A stretch of 9,987 nucleotides of DNA, taken from NCBI GenBank assembly GCA_035288405.1, contig DATEAK010000188.1:1-9987 (forward strand), read 5' to 3'. Below the pieces are notes generated by a model. It saw nothing but the letters and a program-made list of their open reading frames with translations. It had not been told where the DNA came from and ran no database searches. Below, piece after piece: positions 7,618 to 9,987 of this stretch (position 1 is the stretch's first letter; each line of letters begins with the position of its first letter). The stretch comes from JACPSX01 sp035288405 [NCBI: bacterium]. GTDB taxonomy: Bacteria > JACPSX01. The translations under genes and the position numbers were made by a program.

Positions 7618-8031
7618 ATGTCAAGGATGTACCAGGTCACGAAAGAGATTCACTTTTGCTACGGACACCGGCTTCTGGATTACAACGGCAAATGCATGCA
7701 CCCTCACGGCCACAATGCGCGGGTCGAGATCGAGCTTTCCACTGCGAACCTGGACTCTCGGGGGATGGTTGTGGACTTCGGGGATCTTCAGGCGGCCATA
7801 AAGACATGGATCGACCGGGAATTCGACCATAAGATGATTTTATGCCGCAGGGATCCCTTGACCAAAGCCCTCGCGGATCTCGGAGAGCCGTACTATCCAA
7901 TCGACGAGAACCCAACGGCCGAGAACATCGCCCGGCTCATCTACGAATACGCAGCCAGCCAGGGATTCCCCGTGTCCGCCGTGCGCCTCTGGGAGACCCC
8001 GACCTCTTTTGCCACTTATGGGCGGGCGTAG
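7618..8031 (+). CDS. queD: 6-carboxytetrahydropterin synthase QueD (PTPS family)
   Basis: Converts 7,8-dihydroneopterin triphosphate to 6-carboxy-5,6,7,8-tetrahydropterin, the first dedicated step to preQ0 and queuosine. The product has 137 residues, and ATG 7618 is preceded by AGAGGAAAGG. The zinc ligands are His17, His30 and His32 (CMHPHGHN), with catalytic Cys26. VVDFGDL (51-57), FDHKMIL (69-75), PTAEN (99-103) and a C-terminal WET with Glu126 complete the PTPS signature. The C-x3-HGHN spacing matches QueD rather than animal PTPS. It is the last gene of the plus-strand series, and its last 16 bp overlap the end of the opposite-strand queC. No queE or folE is in the window. Confidence 0.92.
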   Translation: MSRMYQVTKEIHFCYGHRLLDYNGKCMHPHGHNARVEIELSTANLDSRGMVVDFGDLQAAIKTWIDREFDHKMILCRRDPLTKALADLGEPYYPIDENPTAENIARLIYEYAASQGFPVSAVRLWETPTSFATYGRA

Positions 8032-8681
8032 GAAGTGCGGTCCTCCACTGCAGCGGACCGAAAGGCGCTGCGCCTCTCCTCGCACTTGTTGCAGGACCCG
8101 CAGTGTAAGCCATCTCGCGGGTTGATGCAGGAAAACGTCAGATGAAGAGGGAGATCTCTCCCCTTCTGGATCACCTGAACCTTCGTGAGCCCACGGAAGG
8201 GAGTCAAGATCTCTAGGGAGTGATCGAGGGCCGCTCCGGAGAGGGTTCCGAAGGCGCGGAAAAACTCGGGCGTCGCATCCGGGAATGGATTGGCCTCCAG
8301 AGGAGCCAAGGCAATTCGATGGATGCCGTTCAGGCTGCAAAAAACAGCAGCCTTGGCCAGGAGAAGGAGATTTCGCCCGGGCAAATAGACGGCACTGTCC
8401 GGGGTCCCTGATCTTGGGACTCCTCTCCCACTGACACTCCAATGTTCCCTGTACACATCGGAAATGGGAAGATCCAGGACTCTCAAAGGCTGAATGTGCG
8501 GCCTTCGTACCTCCATCAAGAATTTCCTCAACCAGGAAAGCTCCGCTTCCTCCCAATGAAGCCCCTGACGGATGTAGAGGGGAAAAACTTTCACATAGCC
8601 GCCGCACAATTCCAGAATCAAAACACCGCTATCCAGTCCCCCGCTGACCAATGCGGCAACGTTGCCTGTCTCGCTCCCCAT
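8016..8681 (-). CDS. queC: 7-cyano-7-deazaguanine (preQ0) synthase QueC, divergent type
   Basis: An ATP-dependent enzyme that makes preQ0 from 7-carboxy-7-deazaguanine, two steps after QueD. ATG 8681 has GGAG 5 nt upstream; GTG 8687, two codons earlier, is an alternative with AAAGG. The 221-residue product has the PP-loop SGGLDS (13-18), YLPGRN (99-104) and a zinc site Cys185-x8-Cys194-x2-Cys197-x2-Cys200. In place of the ETDFSGYPDCR block of classical QueC it reads PLEANPFPDATPEFF (127-141). It therefore belongs to a divergent branch that I recall from deltaproteobacteria and archaea, so the exact substrate is slightly less certain. It is convergent with queD and overlaps its 3' end, although the two products act in the same pathway. 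Confidence 0.85.
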   Translation of the reverse strand: MGSETGNVAALVSGGLDSGVLILELCGGYVKVFPLYIRQGLHWEEAELSWLRKFLMEVRRPHIQPLRVLDLPISDVYREHWSVSGRGVPRSGTPDSAVYLPGRNLLLLAKAAVFCSLNGIHRIALAPLEANPFPDATPEFFRAFGTLSGAALDHSLEILTPFRGLTKVQVIQKGRDLPLHLTFSCINPRDGLHCGSCNKCEERRSAFRSAAVEDRTSYARP

Positions 8682-8687
8682 AGGCAC

Positions 8688-8963
8688 TCCAACCTTTGTT
8701 TGTGCACTTTTCTACAGTCGATTCAAAATTCTAACCCCGATCCCAAAAAAGATCGAGGAAAGAATCTTAGAAATTAGAGTTGACCCATAACAAAAGCCGG
8801 GTAAACTCGTCCGTAGAATTCTTGAAAACAACAAATCCGGAAATTTTTGAGTTCTTCGTGTCCCGCCGCGAGGCCAGTTTCCGGAAGCCGGTTTTCGCAA
8901 AAGCGGGAGGGGTCTCACTGCTGAGCCGTCGAATGGGTTTCGTCCCATAAAGAGGAGGGCATC
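8688..8963. promoter_or_regulatory. Divergent intergenic region between queC and the binding-protein gene
   Basis: On the plus strand, TTGACC (8780-8785), a 16-bp spacer and TAACT-like TAAACT (8802-8807) form a fair promoter for the gene at 8964. Its leader would be about 150 nt, ending in AGGAGG (8953-8958). On the minus strand the queC leader contains an 8-bp hairpin (8735-8758). No coding frame is convincing here. A preQ1 riboswitch was looked for in the queC leader and no known consensus was recognised. Confidence 0.45.
8735..8758 (-). other. Stem-loop in the queC leader
   Basis: On the minus strand the RNA arms CCUCGAUC and GAUCGGGG pair over 8 bp with one G-U pair, around an 8-nt U-rich loop. 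Read on the plus strand the same position is a C-A mismatch, so the structure favours the queC transcript. It lies about 54 nt upstream of the queC start. Role unknown. Confidence 0.4.
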
Positions 8964-9980
8964 GTGGTCCAAACATCCAGAACCCTGAAGGTGTTGGTCC
9001 TGCTGGCTTTCTTCTTTTTCTGCTGGGGAACAAGCAACACATCTCCACTCTTTGCCCAGGAACGGAAGGCTCCGCTCGTCATCTGCTACTCCGCCCTGGT
9101 GGCCTCCCAGTCGATCCCATGGATCGCCAAAGAAGCGGGGTTCTTCGACCGCCAGGGCCTGGACGTTCGGCTTGTCTACTTCGCCTCCAGTTCCAAAAGC
9201 ACAGCGGCGCTCCTTTCGGGAGATGTGGATGCCTGCATCACCGGCGGCATCGGGGTCATGCGAGCGAAACTGGCCGGGGCGGATCTCTACCTGATTGGGG
9301 GAACCAAAAACCAACTGGTCGGCTCCATCGTGGCGAACCCCCGGTTCAAGGCACCGGCTGACTTGAAAGGAAAAAAGATCGGGATCAGCCGCAGAGGATC
9401 CAACACGGAATACATGGCCAAAGCGGCTCTCTTGCGCTTCGGCCTGAACCCGGACCGGGACGTAACGTTTATCCAGACAGGGGGAGAGCCGGAAATAATC
9501 GCCGCTCTTCAAAGCGGGGGGATCGATGCAGGATCTTCAATTCCTCCCAATAACCTGAGGGCGCTGTCCCTCGGGTTTAAAGAACTCATTGACGTTACGT
9601 CACTGAATATCCCATACGTAGCCACGATGATCGCGACCACACGCAAGACGATAGACTCCAAACCCACAATTCTCATGCGTTTTGTGCAAGGCATGGCAGA
9701 CGGAGTGCATCGGTTCCAGACCGATAAAGCCTACGCGTTGAAAGTCATCAGCAAGTATACCCGGTCCCCAAGCGCTGAGGATTTGGAGGCTGCCTACCGG
9801 GTTGAGGGGGGAATCATGGATCGAGGACTCAACGTGCACCGGGACGCACTTCAAGCCACACTAGAGGAAATTCGCAAGGACACACCGCAGGCCGCCCAGG
9901 CCAAGATCGAGGATTTCGTCGATTTTCGCTTTGTAAACGAACTCAAGCAATCAGGATATCTGGACCGCCTGTGGAAGTAG
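8964..9980 (+). CDS. ABC transporter periplasmic substrate-binding protein, NMT1/TauA/SsuA-like
   Basis: A 338-residue secreted binding protein. GTG 8964 follows AGGAGG (8953-8958) by 5 nt. Residues 1-31 form a signal peptide: a basic start with Arg6 and Lys9, a hydrophobic core to about residue 21, and a likely cleavage after LFA (31). The Cys in the core is not in a lipobox. The mature part shows the NMT1/THI5 pattern: SIPWIAKEAGFFDRQGLDV, then SSSKSTAALLSGDVDACI, and DLKGKKIGISRRGSNTEY with a two-lobed periplasmic-binding fold. The family binds sulfonates, nitrate, pyrimidine precursors or aromatic acids, so the ligand cannot be named. No permease or ATPase gene lies within the window; they may follow beyond the right edge, or the gene may be an orphan. 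Confidence 0.88.
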   Translation: MVQTSRTLKVLVLLAFFFFCWGTSNTSPLFAQERKAPLVICYSALVASQSIPWIAKEAGFFDRQGLDVRLVYFASSSKSTAALLSGDVDACITGGIGVMRAKLAGADLYLIGGTKNQLVGSIVANPRFKAPADLKGKKIGISRRGSNTEYMAKAALLRFGLNPDRDVTFIQTGGEPEIIAALQSGGIDAGSSIPPNNLRALSLGFKELIDVTSLNIPYVATMIATTRKTIDSKPTILMRFVQGMADGVHRFQTDKAYALKVISKYTRSPSAEDLEAAYRVEGGIMDRGLNVHRDALQATLEEIRKDTPQAAQAKIEDFVDFRFVNELKQSGYLDRLWK

Positions 9981-9987
9981 TCTAGTC

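Noticed and set aside
8688-8780. preQ1 riboswitch in the queC leader
   Set aside because: None of the preQ1 riboswitch consensus features I know are present. Only an unassigned stem-loop is visible.
8712-9512. Minus-strand 266-aa open frame across the binding-protein gene
   Set aside because: It is antisense to a clear NMT1-like protein with signal peptide and ribosome site, and has no recognisable motif.

Overview
The window looks like a chromosomal segment of a Gram-negative bacterium with moderately high GC, judged by eye. A deltaproteobacterial or Desulfobacterota-type lineage fits best. The reasons are a BadH-like short-chain dehydrogenase, a divergent QueC with an NPFPDATPEFF-type segment, an NMT1/TauA-like periplasmic binding protein and a perfect CIRCE operator on groESL. 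The lineage call is inference from gene content only. No RNA genes, insertion sequences or CRISPR arrays were seen.

Layout. Positions 1-544 (minus) hold the N-terminal part of a CtaG/caa3-type cytochrome oxidase assembly protein that runs off the left edge. After a gene-free divergent region (545-909) come two overlapping plus-strand genes of unknown function (910-1536 and 1514-2215), closed by a strong hairpin terminator. The minus strand then carries groEL (3901-2282) and groES (4255-3965), driven by a sigma70-like promoter followed by CIRCE (4328-4354). An AT-rich divergent control region (about 4373-4630) with three small perfect palindromes separates groESL from a plus-strand gene series: BadH-like SDR (4631-5389), a divergent TatC (5459-6172), a zinc-binding MDR dehydrogenase (6304-7335), a YCII-like protein (7344-7607) and queD (7618-8031). 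A divergent queC (8681-8016, minus) meets queD tail to tail with a 16-bp overlap. The window ends with a secreted substrate-binding protein (8964-9980, plus).

How the genes fit. groES and groEL are one heat-shock operon, probably repressed by HrcA, which is not in the window. QueD and QueC are two steps of the preQ0 pathway for 7-deazaguanine (queuosine) synthesis; queE and folE are not visible here. The BadH-like SDR and the MDR enzyme could belong to alicyclic or aromatic acyl-CoA metabolism, but only the SDR gives a specific hint. TatC without adjacent tatA/tatB, and with changes at positions conserved in E. coli TatC, is the most unusual recognised protein. The two unknown genes at 910-2215 are the best candidate for an undescribed system: they overlap and appear co-transcribed, and the second shows clustered Glu/His motifs.
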